64,000 bases of DNA from an uncultured Flavobacteriales bacterium (lineage in GTDB: Bacteria > Bacteroidota > Bacteroidia > Flavobacteriales > CAJXXR01). This document shows, one piece after another, positions 53,973 to 63,959 of this stretch (positions are counted from its first letter, which is position 1; the number at the start of each line of letters is the position of its first letter). The stretch lies in the NCBI GenBank assembly GCA_913063375.1, contig CAJXXR010000001.1:124001-188000 (forward strand). Direction: 5' to 3'. The translations under genes were made by a program, and so were the position numbers. The notes beneath the pieces were generated by a model. It was not told the origin of the DNA, made no database searches, and saw nothing but the letters and a program-made list of their open reading frames with translations.

Positions 53973-54548
53973 ATGAAAGCAAATCAGAAAAAAATAAATG
54001 GTATTTATGGACATTCACTGTTCATACTTATTTTCCTATTTGCACAAGGGATTGTGGTGTATGAATACAATGAAAAGGATTTAAAACCATCAGACTTGAT
54101 CCTTTTTAAAGGTGAAATTACCAATTTCCATGTTGAAAAGATAGGGGATAAAGAGCGAGAAATTGCAATCATAAAATTGCATAACGAGGAAATAACCTTC
54201 AAAACACCTAGTAGCCTTTACAAGATTGTAAATTCATCAGCATTCAATGAAGAAATAATTGTTGGAAATGAAGTACTCCTTGGAACAACAAAAAAAGCAC
54301 TTGCTAAAGGTAAAAATCCAAGCTATTTGAAAAGGCTTTTTAACGATTTAGAAGAAGGAAGAACATACGCTCCCATTTATCATTTAAAACATCAGGAACG
54401 GCAACTTATAGATTTTCAAAAATATATTCGAGTAGATGATCAAAGAAAGGAAGACAATATGGTGTACGGAACTCTAATGGTATTTATTATGATTGTAACC
54501 TCAGGATTTTCAATTCGAAAGCGTTGGAAAACAAGATTCGAATATTAA
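53973..54548 (+). CDS. Hypothetical membrane protein with two terminal helices
   Basis: 191 residues. A helix at about 11-31 and another at about 168-184 frame a soluble strand-rich domain (LILFKGEITNFHVEKIGDKE … EEIIVGNEVLLG), DUF3592-like in layout. The end is close (18 bp) to the next start, so the two may be cotranscribed. Function unknown. Confidence 0.68.
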   Translation: MKANQKKINGIYGHSLFILIFLFAQGIVVYEYNEKDLKPSDLILFKGEITNFHVEKIGDKEREIAIIKLHNEEITFKTPSSLYKIVNSSAFNEEIIVGNEVLLGTTKKALAKGKNPSYLKRLFNDLEEGRTYAPIYHLKHQERQLIDFQKYIRVDDQRKEDNMVYGTLMVFIMIVTSGFSIRKRWKTRFEY

Positions 54549-54565
54549 CCACCCATTCACCGATA

Positions 54566-55054
54566 ATGAGAGATATAAACCGAATACCCGAAATAGTAAA
54601 AGAACTTGAAAAAGTATGGATGGAAAACCCAGATTTTAGGTTAGGCCAATTAATCACTGTTTTAACTAAACCAAGTGATCCCCATCCAGGCACTTTTTAT
54701 ATAGAGGACGATACCATGCTGAATAGATTGAAAAGGTATGGTGAAAAGAATGAAGAAGTTAATAGTAGGGTAATACCCTATTGGAAAAAATACCCAGACT
54801 TCATCAGAATGAAAACGGAAGATATATCCGTTGAAATCATTCAGGATATGATGGAGGTGATCAAGGCAGAAAAAACCAATATTACCATTACACCAATTAA
54901 ATTAATGCAACTTATAGGGGCGCCCATCTTAGATGAAAAATGGATGAGTGGACATACATCAAGGCTTGAAAAACTAAGAACTATCCTGCAAGAATTAAAG
55001 GATAAGGACATACTTGAGGAAATAGAAATTGGATATGGTATAAAAGGGTGCTAA
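54566..55054 (+). CDS. Small phage/immunity-type protein with C-terminal helical domain
   Basis: 162 residues from the ATG at 54566; an earlier in-frame ATG would overlap the previous gene. The N-terminus (MRDINRIPEIVKELEKVWME, NPDFRLGQLITVL … FYIEDDTMLNRL) matches a widespread small family with NPDxRLGQL and FYxEDD motifs. The C-terminal 75 residues look like a winged-helix (MQLIGAPILDEKWMSGH … LRTILQELKDKDIL). Function unknown. Confidence 0.7.
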   Translation: MRDINRIPEIVKELEKVWMENPDFRLGQLITVLTKPSDPHPGTFYIEDDTMLNRLKRYGEKNEEVNSRVIPYWKKYPDFIRMKTEDISVEIIQDMMEVIKAEKTNITITPIKLMQLIGAPILDEKWMSGHTSRLEKLRTILQELKDKDILEEIEIGYGIKGC

Positions 55055-55100
55055 ATTTAGATCATCAAATATTACAACACAAACCAGTAAAAAAGATAAT

Positions 55101-55472
55101 ATGAAGTTAGGTGCATTTTCAATTAGTTTGAATGTTAAGGATCTTAATACCTCGAAGGAATTCTATGAAAAGTTAGGATTTGAAATCTTAGCGGGAAATA
55201 TGGAGGCCAATTACCTTATAATGAAGAATGAAAATTCTCTTATCGGTCTGTTTCAAGATATGTTTGATGGCAACATCTTAACGTTCAATCCAGGTTGGGA
55301 CGAAAACGGCAAAAACATAGCCAATTTCGATGACATTAGAGAGATTCAAGATCACCTCACAAATAAAGAGGTCATTACAGATGCAAGTATTGACCCAGCA
55401 ACTACCGGCCCAGCTAGTATGATGATTACCGACCCAGATGGAAATGTCATTTTAATAGACCAACATCGTTAA
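55101..55472 (+). CDS. VOC/glyoxalase family protein
   Basis: 123 residues with the two betaalphabetabetabeta modules: GAFSISLNVKDLNTSKEFYE, LGFEILAGNMEANYLIMKNE, and ASMMITDPDGNVILIDQH. Members include metal-dependent dioxygenases, glyoxalases and antibiotic-binding proteins. The first metal-ligand place in strand 1 is Ser/Asn rather than His, so it may bind rather than catalyse. Substrate unknown. Confidence 0.87.
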   Translation: MKLGAFSISLNVKDLNTSKEFYEKLGFEILAGNMEANYLIMKNENSLIGLFQDMFDGNILTFNPGWDENGKNIANFDDIREIQDHLTNKEVITDASIDPATTGPASMMITDPDGNVILIDQHR

Positions 55473-55612
55473 AAGTATAGTGCACCATCGGTGACTTTAC
55501 TGAGGGCAATTAGGATGCGGTATAATTAGGAGTAGGATATAGGGGATGTCAGAACGGTGGCCCTAGAGACCTCTGGGAGTGGTTTTGGGAGGCAGTATAA
55601 AATAGAACTAGA

Positions 55613-56281
55613 ATGAAAAAAAAGTTATTTGTAATAAGTGTTGCTTTGTTTACACTGCTATCTTGTGAGTATTCTTTGAACATAAACATTCCAGAATCGA
55701 AAGAAATAGATTTTGGAGAAATGCCTGTTGTTAAGGCTAACACATTTAAAAATATTCAGGTAATTGAAGAAAAATATTGTGAGAAGTATAATTATCCCTT
55801 AACTCGATTTGCAATTGAATATCCGGACAATGTTGAAGTAACCTTACATGAAGATGAATATTCATACATTAAGTTCAAAGTGAAAAATGAAAATGAGATT
55901 ACGGAAGAGCTTTCAATTGGGTATACAACTTTGACATTACCAATAAAATCGAAATCAGCAGAACTTCTTGAAGGGTTAATGACTAATTTTGAAACAAATA
56001 TTGAATCCTTTCAAACCGATTTTATAGGGAAATCAAAGTTCCAAGGAAGCATGGAGTACCAATTCAATAGTACTGCTGACTATTCAGACTTTAATGATAT
56101 CGGATATTATGGCAAATATCATTTAATAGGGATCATTCCATTCCCCGAAGAAAATGAAACGATAAATGCTGTGCTAATTACGTTTATAGCAAATGAAAGT
56201 TCTGATATAAAAACGTATGCAGATTTTCAAGAAAAAGGTGTAATCTCAAAAATATGGAATACATTTAGGTATATAGAATAA
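55613..56281 (+). CDS. Putative lipoprotein, 222 aa
   Basis: Lipoprotein signal MKKKLFVISVALFTLLSC at the N-terminus. The body is alternating strand and helix (ALEYPDNVEV-like AIEYPDNVEVTLHEDEYSYI; ELLEGLMTNFETNIESF; HLIGIIPFPEENETINAVLI), similar in layout to PsbP/Mog1-like domains, but no family is certain. Stand-alone. Confidence 0.65.
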   Translation: MKKKLFVISVALFTLLSCEYSLNINIPESKEIDFGEMPVVKANTFKNIQVIEEKYCEKYNYPLTRFAIEYPDNVEVTLHEDEYSYIKFKVKNENEITEELSIGYTTLTLPIKSKSAELLEGLMTNFETNIESFQTDFIGKSKFQGSMEYQFNSTADYSDFNDIGYYGKYHLIGIIPFPEENETINAVLITFIANESSDIKTYADFQEKGVISKIWNTFRYIE

Positions 56282-56391
56282 GCTAAATTTACTAACACTG
56301 TATATTGTAAATAAGCCGTTCATTGATTAATGGAAAGTCATTTTTTCTCCAACACCGCCAATTTGTTGATTTGGCATTAAGAACGAATAAA

Positions 56392-58236
56392 ATGAAAAAC
56401 TACTTGGTAATTGCACTTCTTCTTATAGTGAACTTGACTTTTGGACAACATAGTGCACTATTTAGGATCGTTGAAAATGGAAAGGTTGGATATATAAACA
56501 ATACAGGTCAAACCGTAATTAGTCCAAAGTATATAGAAGCTGAAGAATTCAGTGAAGGCCTAGCATCTTTTCGAACAAATGGCCAATATGGATTTATCAA
56601 CTCCAGGGACGAAATTGTTATCCCAGCTAGCTATGATTTTGCCGGAAGTTTTCAGAATGGTATTGCCGATGTGTATATCAATAATGAAGTCATTTTTATA
56701 AACCAAAAGGGATTACCTGTTTTACCCACAAACTTTAAATCTATTCGATTTATTGATAGCAATTATCTTGTTTTCACAACCATTAATGGGAAGTCTGGTG
56801 TGTATGATTTAAAAAAGGCCGCTATATCCTTTGAATCAAAAAAATATACCATTGGTGATTTTAGCGGTGAATTGGGAATTGTAAAAAGAAAAAGAAAAAA
56901 CAGAGTAGAATATGGCGTAATTGATAAGTCAGGAACCTTTGTGGTCAATTTCGGCATCTATTCAGACATTAAAAAATTTATTGACGGATACGCTTTAGTT
57001 GAACTTGAAGACCCTAAAAGTATTGATGGTGTGATAAATACACAAGGTGAATTGTTATTTAAAAGACCTCATCAAAATCACTCATACCTGTACAAAAGTT
57101 TTCATAATGGATTCGCTATTGTTAATCTATATAAACATTGGTTACCAGTAAAAAAAGGAGTCTATTCCACATCAAAAAAAAGTTATGAAGGATTTATTGA
57201 TTTAAAAGGCAAAGTTGTATTTAATGATACGCTGATAAAGTCTGTGAATAATTTTTCAGATCATAGAGCCTTTATTCGTGATCACAATAGGAACTATAAT
57301 GTGATTGATACTAATTTCAATATATTAAATAAAAGACCTTTTGAGGACGTAAAAGGCGATGGTTTTTTAAATGGATACGCAGTCGTGGAATCAGATGAAG
57401 GGTGGGGAATAATAGATGCTAACATGAAATATGTGGTAAAACCTGAATTTGATTATATTCATGACGTAGGAATCATTGATAGTATGTTCTTTTTTAGAAT
57501 CTATGAATTGGGTTCAAAATTATATGGTATCAAAGATTTGAATGGTAAAACTATAATTGCACCTATCATAGAGAGTTTTGACACGGAAGGGTTTAAAAAT
57601 GGCTTACTCAAAACTAGAATTAATAATAAGCTCAGTTATATCAATTCAAAGGGTGCTATTGTTTGGCAAGCACAATTATCAAAAAAAGAAAAAGACAACA
57701 GCCTCAATATTACCCATCTCAATAGGGGGTATTTCAGAGCCTATTCCAAAACTATAAACTCGGAAGATGATAGTGGTGGCTGGTCAGTATCTAAAAACGA
57801 ACCAAAACCCTTAACGTCAAACGACTCACAGGAAAAGGGATTAGGTATAGTAGCTGAAGAATTTAAGTTATATATCAAAAATTATTCTAAGGATACTATC
57901 TCATTTGAGGCTCAAGACAGCAGGCTCAATTTAAAATTACAAGCCAAAAATATAGATGGTGAATGGAAAGATATTGAATACTTACCAAGCAGTTGGTGCG
58001 GTAATAGCTATCACAGTATAAAATTACCAACCAATAGTTATTGGGTTTTTGATCTGCCTAAATATGAAGGTGCTTTTGAGACATTAATTAGAGCAGAATT
58101 AGAATATATTGATCCAGAGACAAAAGAGGAAAAATTCATTTACAGTAACTCCTTCAAGGGGAGTGTCAATCCAGGCCAGTTTTGGAGAGAACCTGGATAT
58201 GTTCCAAGAGGCATTATGGACCCGTATAGCAATTAA
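56392..58236 (+). CDS. WG-repeat protein, secreted
   Basis: 614 residues from the ATG at 56392, which starts a good signal peptide (MKNYLVIALLLIVNLTFGQ); an upstream ATG adds 23 unsuitable residues. Repeats of KVGYINNTGQTVISPKY, GQYGFINSRDEIVIPASY, GWGIIDANMKYVVKPEF and KLYGIKDLNGKTIIAP type (at least six) are WG beta-repeats. About 510-614 is a different beta-rich domain. WG repeats probably mediate protein contacts, here outside the inner membrane. Confidence 0.87.
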   Translation: MKNYLVIALLLIVNLTFGQHSALFRIVENGKVGYINNTGQTVISPKYIEAEEFSEGLASFRTNGQYGFINSRDEIVIPASYDFAGSFQNGIADVYINNEVIFINQKGLPVLPTNFKSIRFIDSNYLVFTTINGKSGVYDLKKAAISFESKKYTIGDFSGELGIVKRKRKNRVEYGVIDKSGTFVVNFGIYSDIKKFIDGYALVELEDPKSIDGVINTQGELLFKRPHQNHSYLYKSFHNGFAIVNLYKHWLPVKKGVYSTSKKSYEGFIDLKGKVVFNDTLIKSVNNFSDHRAFIRDHNRNYNVIDTNFNILNKRPFEDVKGDGFLNGYAVVESDEGWGIIDANMKYVVKPEFDYIHDVGIIDSMFFFRIYELGSKLYGIKDLNGKTIIAPIIESFDTEGFKNGLLKTRINNKLSYINSKGAIVWQAQLSKKEKDNSLNITHLNRGYFRAYSKTINSEDDSGGWSVSKNEPKPLTSNDSQEKGLGIVAEEFKLYIKNYSKDTISFEAQDSRLNLKLQAKNIDGEWKDIEYLPSSWCGNSYHSIKLPTNSYWVFDLPKYEGAFETLIRAELEYIDPETKEEKFIYSNSFKGSVNPGQFWREPGYVPRGIMDPYSN

Positions 58237-58324
58237 AGAAGATTAGAAAGCAATACGTATAAGGTATAGTATCCTTGGAGTTACTAAGGAAATATAAACA
58301 GAACATTGAGCCCAATCTGAGCAA

Positions 58325-59338
58325 ATGGAACTACTTGAAAACCTCTCTCAAATTACAAATCCTGATCTGGATTTAAAGTCAATAACAATTCTAGGTATTA
58401 GATTTGGAGATTCTACGGGTAGTATTCCTTCTGAATTAATTACGGAGGGTCCTAATAATGGGTGGTTACAGACTAATAAAGGTATTACAATCAGAATATC
58501 TGAGAAGGAGCCTTCAAAAATAATTGAATTCATTCTTAAACCAGAATTACTTGGAGATTTAAAAATCACAAAAAAGAAGAGGATAGAAAAGAGATTTGGA
58601 AAAACGGTAGCAATAGAACATCAAAACGGCTTTACTTATTATTTCTATGAACATCAAAAGTTAATAATTGGATGGAATAACTCCATTGATACACTTTCTG
58701 GGATATATATAGGAGAAAACGTAATCAAACAAACCGAATTAAGAATAAAGGATTTTCTAGATAAGTTCTATGAATTCAAGGCAATGGTTCCAAATCATAA
58801 TGAATGGAATGCCAAATCCTTAAAATATAATAAACCTAGATTCTATTTATTGAAAGAATTAGAATCATTAATGCGTGCCTTTGAAATAGGGAATGACTTG
58901 CTACATGATTTCCAAAATAGAAAATTCCTAGAGAAACGTTCCATTGAAGACTTTCGTCCAATAATTGATGATATTGAAAAGTATGCAACTAGAACGAAAT
59001 TTGAAAAGGAAAGGAGGGAGAGTGAGGTCGAAAATTGGACTGATGTTAATCAATTTGAGATGCTAATTCAAAGTTTTATGCGTTTTTCAGAAGAGATGAG
59101 AAGTATTCTCAGTTTCAATAGTGGATGGTTATCGGCAAGTTCAGTAGTCTCAAGGTATTCTATTTACAAAACTCAAAAAATTCTAGACCATTTTGATTTG
59201 AGAGAATTGGACGAAATTGAATCGCTTCTTTGTAATTTACTAGATCCAAATGATACCGTATTTACAAAAAGTGAATTGGTTAAAAATTTTGGCTTCCCAG
59301 ACGTTGATTTACCTTCAATAAATATGGATAATTATTAA
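58325..59338 (+). CDS. Hypothetical protein, 337 aa
   Basis: Soluble, no signal. About 20-130 is strand-rich (ILGIRFGDSTGSIPSELI … IEHQNGFTYYFYEHQKLIIGW), like small beta domains of accessory proteins. About 130-330 is helical and charged (DFLDKFYEFKAMVPNHNEW … RFSEEMRSILSFNSGWL). No family recognised. It is 88 bp after the WG gene, perhaps the same transcript. Confidence 0.65.
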   Translation: MELLENLSQITNPDLDLKSITILGIRFGDSTGSIPSELITEGPNNGWLQTNKGITIRISEKEPSKIIEFILKPELLGDLKITKKKRIEKRFGKTVAIEHQNGFTYYFYEHQKLIIGWNNSIDTLSGIYIGENVIKQTELRIKDFLDKFYEFKAMVPNHNEWNAKSLKYNKPRFYLLKELESLMRAFEIGNDLLHDFQNRKFLEKRSIEDFRPIIDDIEKYATRTKFEKERRESEVENWTDVNQFEMLIQSFMRFSEEMRSILSFNSGWLSASSVVSRYSIYKTQKILDHFDLRELDEIESLLCNLLDPNDTVFTKSELVKNFGFPDVDLPSINMDNY

Positions 59339-59521
59339 TTGGAAAGTGCCTGTTACTGTATGAATTTACGAGTAATGTCCTTTCTAAAGTTTCATACTTA
59401 TTGAACCAGTCTTTGTAAACTGATTACAGCTACTATTGGTATCAGGTTTTGAATTACAAATTTTTTTATGGACTAAAATTATATACTTTAGTGGAGTAAT
59501 AATATAAATGAATAAGTGAAT

Positions 59522-60568
59522 ATGAAAAAATTAACCCTATACCTTCTTCTACTTCTTTTCCTTCCATGCTCTGCTCAGGAAATACATATTCTACAAAGAG
59601 ATAGCGCATCCTATTTTAATATTTATAGTATAGTTGCTGATTCATTTCAACTCAATTTTCAATTCAACACTCCCTATTACTGTGGAGATATTGCTATTTC
59701 TCCCGATGGTTTATTTTACGGTATCGGTCCTTCAGGAGAACTGTATCAAATAGATTCAACTACATCTCAAATCAATTTACTCACGATCTTCCCTCAGTCC
59801 ACAATTTTTACCGTATACAACAATTTGGTTTGTAGTCATGATTATAAATTATATAGTATGGGCTATGAAGGCGACTTGTACAGTTATGATCTTATTGCGG
59901 ACACTCTTGAGTATATTAGCAACATCCCTGGGAATTTCCCTAGTGGAGACCTAACCTTTTACAAAGGAAACCTTGTTTACCAAAATTCATCTGATAGAAA
60001 TATGATGGCGTATAATTTGATCACAGATAGCGTGTCAACTATATTTTGTATAGATTCTACACAAAATATATCACCCCTTCCTAGTTTTTGGGGCAATGTC
60101 GTTTTGCATGACAGTTGTGGAGCTGAAGAAATTATCGGAATTCGCGATATTGGAGAAGTCTATACCTTTAATTTAGAAGATCAAAGTCTGAATTATTATT
60201 TGAATCAATCTCTAATTTTGGAAGGGGAAGATTGTTATGGAGCAGCCAGCACAACAGAACATTTTTCTTCTATCTGCTATGAGGAATTGAATAATATTGA
60301 CTGTTCCGAAATTATGAATGTTGAGGAAACTGAAAATCTCAATCCAAATACAATAAAACTTTATCCAAGTCCGGCGGAAAATGTACTATACCTTGAAACT
60401 AATTGGGAAATCTTAAGGGTTGAAATTTTTTCTATGGACGGGAGAAAGATAAAGGAAATGCCATTTCTTGAAACTGGATTAAATATTGAAACCCTAAATA
60501 CAGGTGTATATTTGATTCAAGTATATGGTGATTTCGGAAATGAGCTATTACAGTTTGTTAAGCGGTAA
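59522..60568 (+). CDS. T9SS-secreted propeller-like protein
   Basis: 348 residues from the ATG at 59522 (a GTG two codons earlier is possible). Signal peptide to about 19 (LFLPCSAQ). Six or so strand repeats follow (CGDIAISPDGLFYGIGPSGE, LYQIDSTTSQINLLTIFPQ, LYSMGYEGDLYSYDLIAD), suggesting a beta-propeller. The last 80 residues are a T9SS type A domain (TIKLYPSPAENVLYLETN … LNTGVYLIQVYGDFG). Surface-exposed; ligand unknown. Confidence 0.83.
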   Translation: MKKLTLYLLLLLFLPCSAQEIHILQRDSASYFNIYSIVADSFQLNFQFNTPYYCGDIAISPDGLFYGIGPSGELYQIDSTTSQINLLTIFPQSTIFTVYNNLVCSHDYKLYSMGYEGDLYSYDLIADTLEYISNIPGNFPSGDLTFYKGNLVYQNSSDRNMMAYNLITDSVSTIFCIDSTQNISPLPSFWGNVVLHDSCGAEEIIGIRDIGEVYTFNLEDQSLNYYLNQSLILEGEDCYGAASTTEHFSSICYEELNNIDCSEIMNVEETENLNPNTIKLYPSPAENVLYLETNWEILRVEIFSMDGRKIKEMPFLETGLNIETLNTGVYLIQVYGDFGNELLQFVKR

Positions 60569-60633
60569 AACATTAAATTTGAATCTGGTTCTCCCTACCT
60601 ACATTCATTTAGCAAAAAGTATTCGCGAAGAAA

Positions 60634-61332
60634 ATGGAAGAAAAAGAAAAACCGAGACTTTCGAGATTGACTGCCATCATTACTCAATTGCAATCCAAAA
60701 GGCTCGTTACTGCAAAATACCTTGCTGAAAAGCACAGCGTTAGTATACGGACTATTTACCGCGATATTCGTACGCTCGAAAAATCTGGAATACCTATTGT
60801 AACCGAAGAAGGTAAAGGGTATTCTATAATGGAAGGTTACCATCTTCCGCCGGTATTATTTACGGAAGATGAAGCCAATGCCCTAATTACTGTAGAGCAG
60901 TTGGTGAATAAAACCAAAGATCAATCCTTTAGTGAAAATGTATCTAGCGCAATAGAAAAAATAAAATCTATTTTGAGATACTCTCAAAAGGGAAATGCCG
61001 AATTATTGTCTGACAGAATATACTTTGGTGGCAACCAGAATGCAGAGAAATCAAGCAATAACTTAATGCAGATTCAATCCGCTTTAATCCATTTTCAAAC
61101 CTTGAAGATGGCGTACAATTCCTCTGCAAATAAGCAAACTACCCGAATAATTGAACCCTTTGCCGTGTACAGTATCAACGGAAATTTTCTATTAATTGCA
61201 TTCTGTAGGTTGAGAAATGATTTTAGAGCCTTTAGAATAGATTTCATCGAATCACTACTTACCCAAAACGAAACATTTACCCCACACAATATGACTATAC
61301 AACAGTATTTTGAAGAATACGTGAAAAAGTAA
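60634..61332 (+). CDS. YafY-type HTH/WYL transcriptional regulator
   Basis: 232 residues. HTH at about 8-60 (LSRLTAIITQLQSKRLVTAK, KHSVSIRTIYRDIRTLEKSG), then the linker (EGYHLPPVLFTEDEANALIT) and a WYL domain at about 145-220 (RIIEPFAVYSINGNFLLIAF, RNDFRAFRIDFIESL). WYL domains sense nucleic acid or small ligands. The palindrome and promoter at 61342-61376, directly after the gene, point to the following membrane protein as its target. Confidence 0.9.
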   Translation: MEEKEKPRLSRLTAIITQLQSKRLVTAKYLAEKHSVSIRTIYRDIRTLEKSGIPIVTEEGKGYSIMEGYHLPPVLFTEDEANALITVEQLVNKTKDQSFSENVSSAIEKIKSILRYSQKGNAELLSDRIYFGGNQNAEKSSNNLMQIQSALIHFQTLKMAYNSSANKQTTRIIEPFAVYSINGNFLLIAFCRLRNDFRAFRIDFIESLLTQNETFTPHNMTIQQYFEEYVKK

Positions 61333-61341
61333 AACCACCCC

Positions 61342-61376
61342 TGACACACGGCTGTCATAACTCCTTTTTACATTTG
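61342..61376 (+). promoter_or_regulatory. Promoter with inverted repeat before the DUF4345-like gene
   Basis: TGACACACGGCTGTCA at 61342-61357 is an inverted repeat with TGACA/TGTCA arms. TACATTTG at 61369-61376 is an exact TAnnTTTG element. The start codon follows 30 bp later. It is probably the WYL regulator operator. Confidence 0.78.
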
Positions 61377-61405
61377 CACCATAACAAACATAAAAGCAAA
61401 TCAAA

Positions 61406-61792
61406 ATGGAAATCACAAACATTATAACACTATCAATATCGGGTCTGTTGTTGATATACGGAGGGACATCAAGAATAAGTAATCCAGTAAAAACGTATTT
61501 GAAAAATTCGGGGATTAAGCTTGATAACGAAGTAAACGTATTAAATGAAGCCCGTGGAGTAAGCTCCGTTATGCTGTTCAGTGGAATAATTATACTACTT
61601 GGCACCATTATCCCAGCATTGACGATTACTTCATTTACTGTTGCCATTTTGCTTTTTCTTGGCTTTGCATTTGGGAGATCATTGAGTATTGTAGTAGATG
61701 GAAAACCCAATAAATTGTTAATTCAAGGATTAGGTACCGAAATAGTATTGGGCGCAGTGAACATTTTTTGTCTCATCAATACCTTGATTTAG
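61406..61792 (+). CDS. DUF4345-like membrane protein
   Basis: 128 residues with four transmembrane helices (about 5-21, 50-68, 74-92, 106-126) and a conserved NEARGVSSVMLFSG segment before helix 2 with GRSLSIVVDGKPN between helices 3 and 4, as in DUF4345 proteins. Function unknown. It is likely controlled by the adjacent WYL regulator. Confidence 0.8.
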   Translation: MEITNIITLSISGLLLIYGGTSRISNPVKTYLKNSGIKLDNEVNVLNEARGVSSVMLFSGIIILLGTIIPALTITSFTVAILLFLGFAFGRSLSIVVDGKPNKLLIQGLGTEIVLGAVNIFCLINTLI

Positions 61793-62064
61793 AATTTTGA
61801 TCTAGTATTCTGGACTAGGTTTGCAATTTTAGTATTGGAGAAAGTGTATGAACTAAATGAACGGAGCCCTTAGAGTACGCTAAGAGCAACTCTAAGGGCA
61901 ATCGTATGACTAATCCAATAGTGGCAAAACGTAAGGATTCATTTGAGCCTATGAGGTAGAGATTAATAGAAAGGAATTCGATAGAAAATATAAAACAACT
62001 AAACATAAATTCATAAAGACACCCTGCAACATACTGGCTTAAACACGTAAAAAAAATCTATTTA
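61793..62064 (+). other. Intergenic stretch
   Basis: A hairpin string (61865-61900, GAGCCCTTAGAGTACGCTAA and GAGCAACTCTAAGGGC) lies in it and resembles CTCTAAGGGGAAC at 40296. Nothing else recognisable; the promoter of the next gene must be near 62020. Confidence 0.5.
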
Positions 62065-63942
62065 ATGTATATTGCCTCTTATCAAAAGGCGAAAATCATG
62101 CAAGACAGTAAGGTACGATCATATATTAAAGATGTTATCGAAAATATGCCAACGGGCTGGCTGAATCTAACAACCCATCGATTAGATATTTATGATGAAA
62201 GATTGGCCAAAGTTCAATTCTTGGAGCAGTTTGAGATCTTATTTAATGACCGTAACCCTGAATCATCATTACTCAATGAATTACCCACCGCCTACGATTA
62301 TATTCGATTAGGTCATCCGTTATCTTGTGTTCTGGAATGGGGAATTTCCAAATTGAATAATCTGAACCCACAAAATATAATCAGTTTTTCATCCAAGACA
62401 GTGCCAGTTTTGGCCATTCTACGAAAAAACTTATTCGATAATAAAAACACCCAAATCGTCTACACCGATACGGTCCCAGATTTTTTTAATGGGGAGTTAA
62501 TAAAAAATATCTACGGTTATCAATTTGACCTAAAGAAAGTTGAGAATGCTGCAGCGGTTCCTGAGTTTAACGGCAGTACCATTTACATAGCACAACAAGA
62601 TGATATTTGCAGTTTTAATCTAAACCCAAACATTGACTTTTATATCAATGTACACCCTCAGTTTGGAAGCATTTTATTGGTGAATGGCGAACAAAATGAA
62701 CGCTATATCTCAGAAATTCAACATGTCCGAAGAAGAGAGACCATAGCAATGACGCCCATAAATTCTCTAGCGGTTTTAAATAGGTTTGTTGGAAAGTCCT
62801 CGAATGACGGTTCCAATAGTAATGTAGCGACGAACAAAACACGCGTATTAGATGCTATTACAGCGGTTACCGGTGCAAATACAAAAGCAGTAGTTGGCTC
62901 AAGTGGACTATCTATTCAATATGCCATTGTAATGGGGCTAGTACATCATGCATTAGAAAATCATAAAGGAAAAAAAATCAAATTTATTGTTCCTCCGAAT
63001 TGTTATGGTGGAACAAATGACCAGGCAAGGAGAGTGGCTGCTTGCAATGACCAGATTGAAGTAATGGACTTACCAGTAGATGGTGGCCAAGATATGGTTC
63101 AAAGTATTGATATCGTTTTAGCCAAAATTGCTTCCCAAGATGCTGTTCCTTACATCATCGCTGAAATCCCAACCAACCCTAGAGTTGAAGTGCCAGATCT
63201 AATAAAGTTAAAGACTGTCTTAAGTAAGGACCGGACTACCAATTCCGGTGAAATTGCAATTGCCCCAGTTTTTATATTGGATCAAACATTTTGTCCTAAT
63301 GTACATTTCCTCGGAGAGGAAGATATACTGGCAACTGTTAGGACGATTTCCTATGTTAGTGGGTCGAAGTTTCCAAGTGGTGGGAAATGTACGGCAGGCT
63401 ATTGTACAGCAAATAAAAAGGCTAAAACTTTGATGGATAAAATAGAATTGCACTTAGGTCTTTGTGACAACGAGGCTACCAATCTGCAATATGAAATATT
63501 AGCAAAGCAATTACCGTCCATGAATCAACGGATTCAGGCTGCCTATAAGAACACACGTGAATTTGTAAACTTCATTCAAGCTACTTTACCAGAAGCGAAA
63601 ATCAATTTTGTATCAGAGGAGCTGGCAGAGCAAGGATTCACCCCCTCTGTTTTCTCATTAGATCTTCCTACTAAAGGGAATACAGAAGAAGAAAAAGAAA
63701 TTTATAAGAGAGCGTTAAATCTTAAGTTAATTGATTTAATGATTAATGAAATTCCATCTGAAAGTAAGTACTGTGTGAGTTATGGACAGTTAAAGGGGTG
63801 CTATTGGACCATACCTGCTACATCCACCCAAGGAACAACAAATGAAGGCGACAAGGATTATATCGTCCGTGTAGCACTTTCTCCAAATTTGGATTTTGAG
63901 CTTCATAAAAAAGTCTTTGTAGATTTTGTTGAGCGTATTTGA
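62065..63942 (+). CDS. Large Cys/Met-metabolism-type PLP enzyme
   Basis: 625 residues (592 of them belong to the shorter form from the ATG at 62098... an alternative start giving 614). About 1-200 is an extra N-terminal region. About 210-620 has the Cys/Met PLP fold: GANTKAVVGSSGLSIQYAIV (cofactor phosphate loop), AEIPTNPRVEVPDL, FILDQTFCPNVHF, and the Schiff-base Lys435 in SGSKFPSGG. Typical members are near 400 residues; the longer form resembles fungal cystathionine gamma-synthase-like proteins. The expected chemistry is gamma- or beta-replacement/elimination on a sulfur amino acid. It is followed 17 bp later by another start, so probably an operon. Confidence 0.82.
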   Translation: MYIASYQKAKIMQDSKVRSYIKDVIENMPTGWLNLTTHRLDIYDERLAKVQFLEQFEILFNDRNPESSLLNELPTAYDYIRLGHPLSCVLEWGISKLNNLNPQNIISFSSKTVPVLAILRKNLFDNKNTQIVYTDTVPDFFNGELIKNIYGYQFDLKKVENAAAVPEFNGSTIYIAQQDDICSFNLNPNIDFYINVHPQFGSILLVNGEQNERYISEIQHVRRRETIAMTPINSLAVLNRFVGKSSNDGSNSNVATNKTRVLDAITAVTGANTKAVVGSSGLSIQYAIVMGLVHHALENHKGKKIKFIVPPNCYGGTNDQARRVAACNDQIEVMDLPVDGGQDMVQSIDIVLAKIASQDAVPYIIAEIPTNPRVEVPDLIKLKTVLSKDRTTNSGEIAIAPVFILDQTFCPNVHFLGEEDILATVRTISYVSGSKFPSGGKCTAGYCTANKKAKTLMDKIELHLGLCDNEATNLQYEILAKQLPSMNQRIQAAYKNTREFVNFIQATLPEAKINFVSEELAEQGFTPSVFSLDLPTKGNTEEEKEIYKRALNLKLIDLMINEIPSESKYCVSYGQLKGCYWTIPATSTQGTTNEGDKDYIVRVALSPNLDFELHKKVFVDFVERI

Positions 63943-63959
63943 TAGTGGAGGAGGAGATC

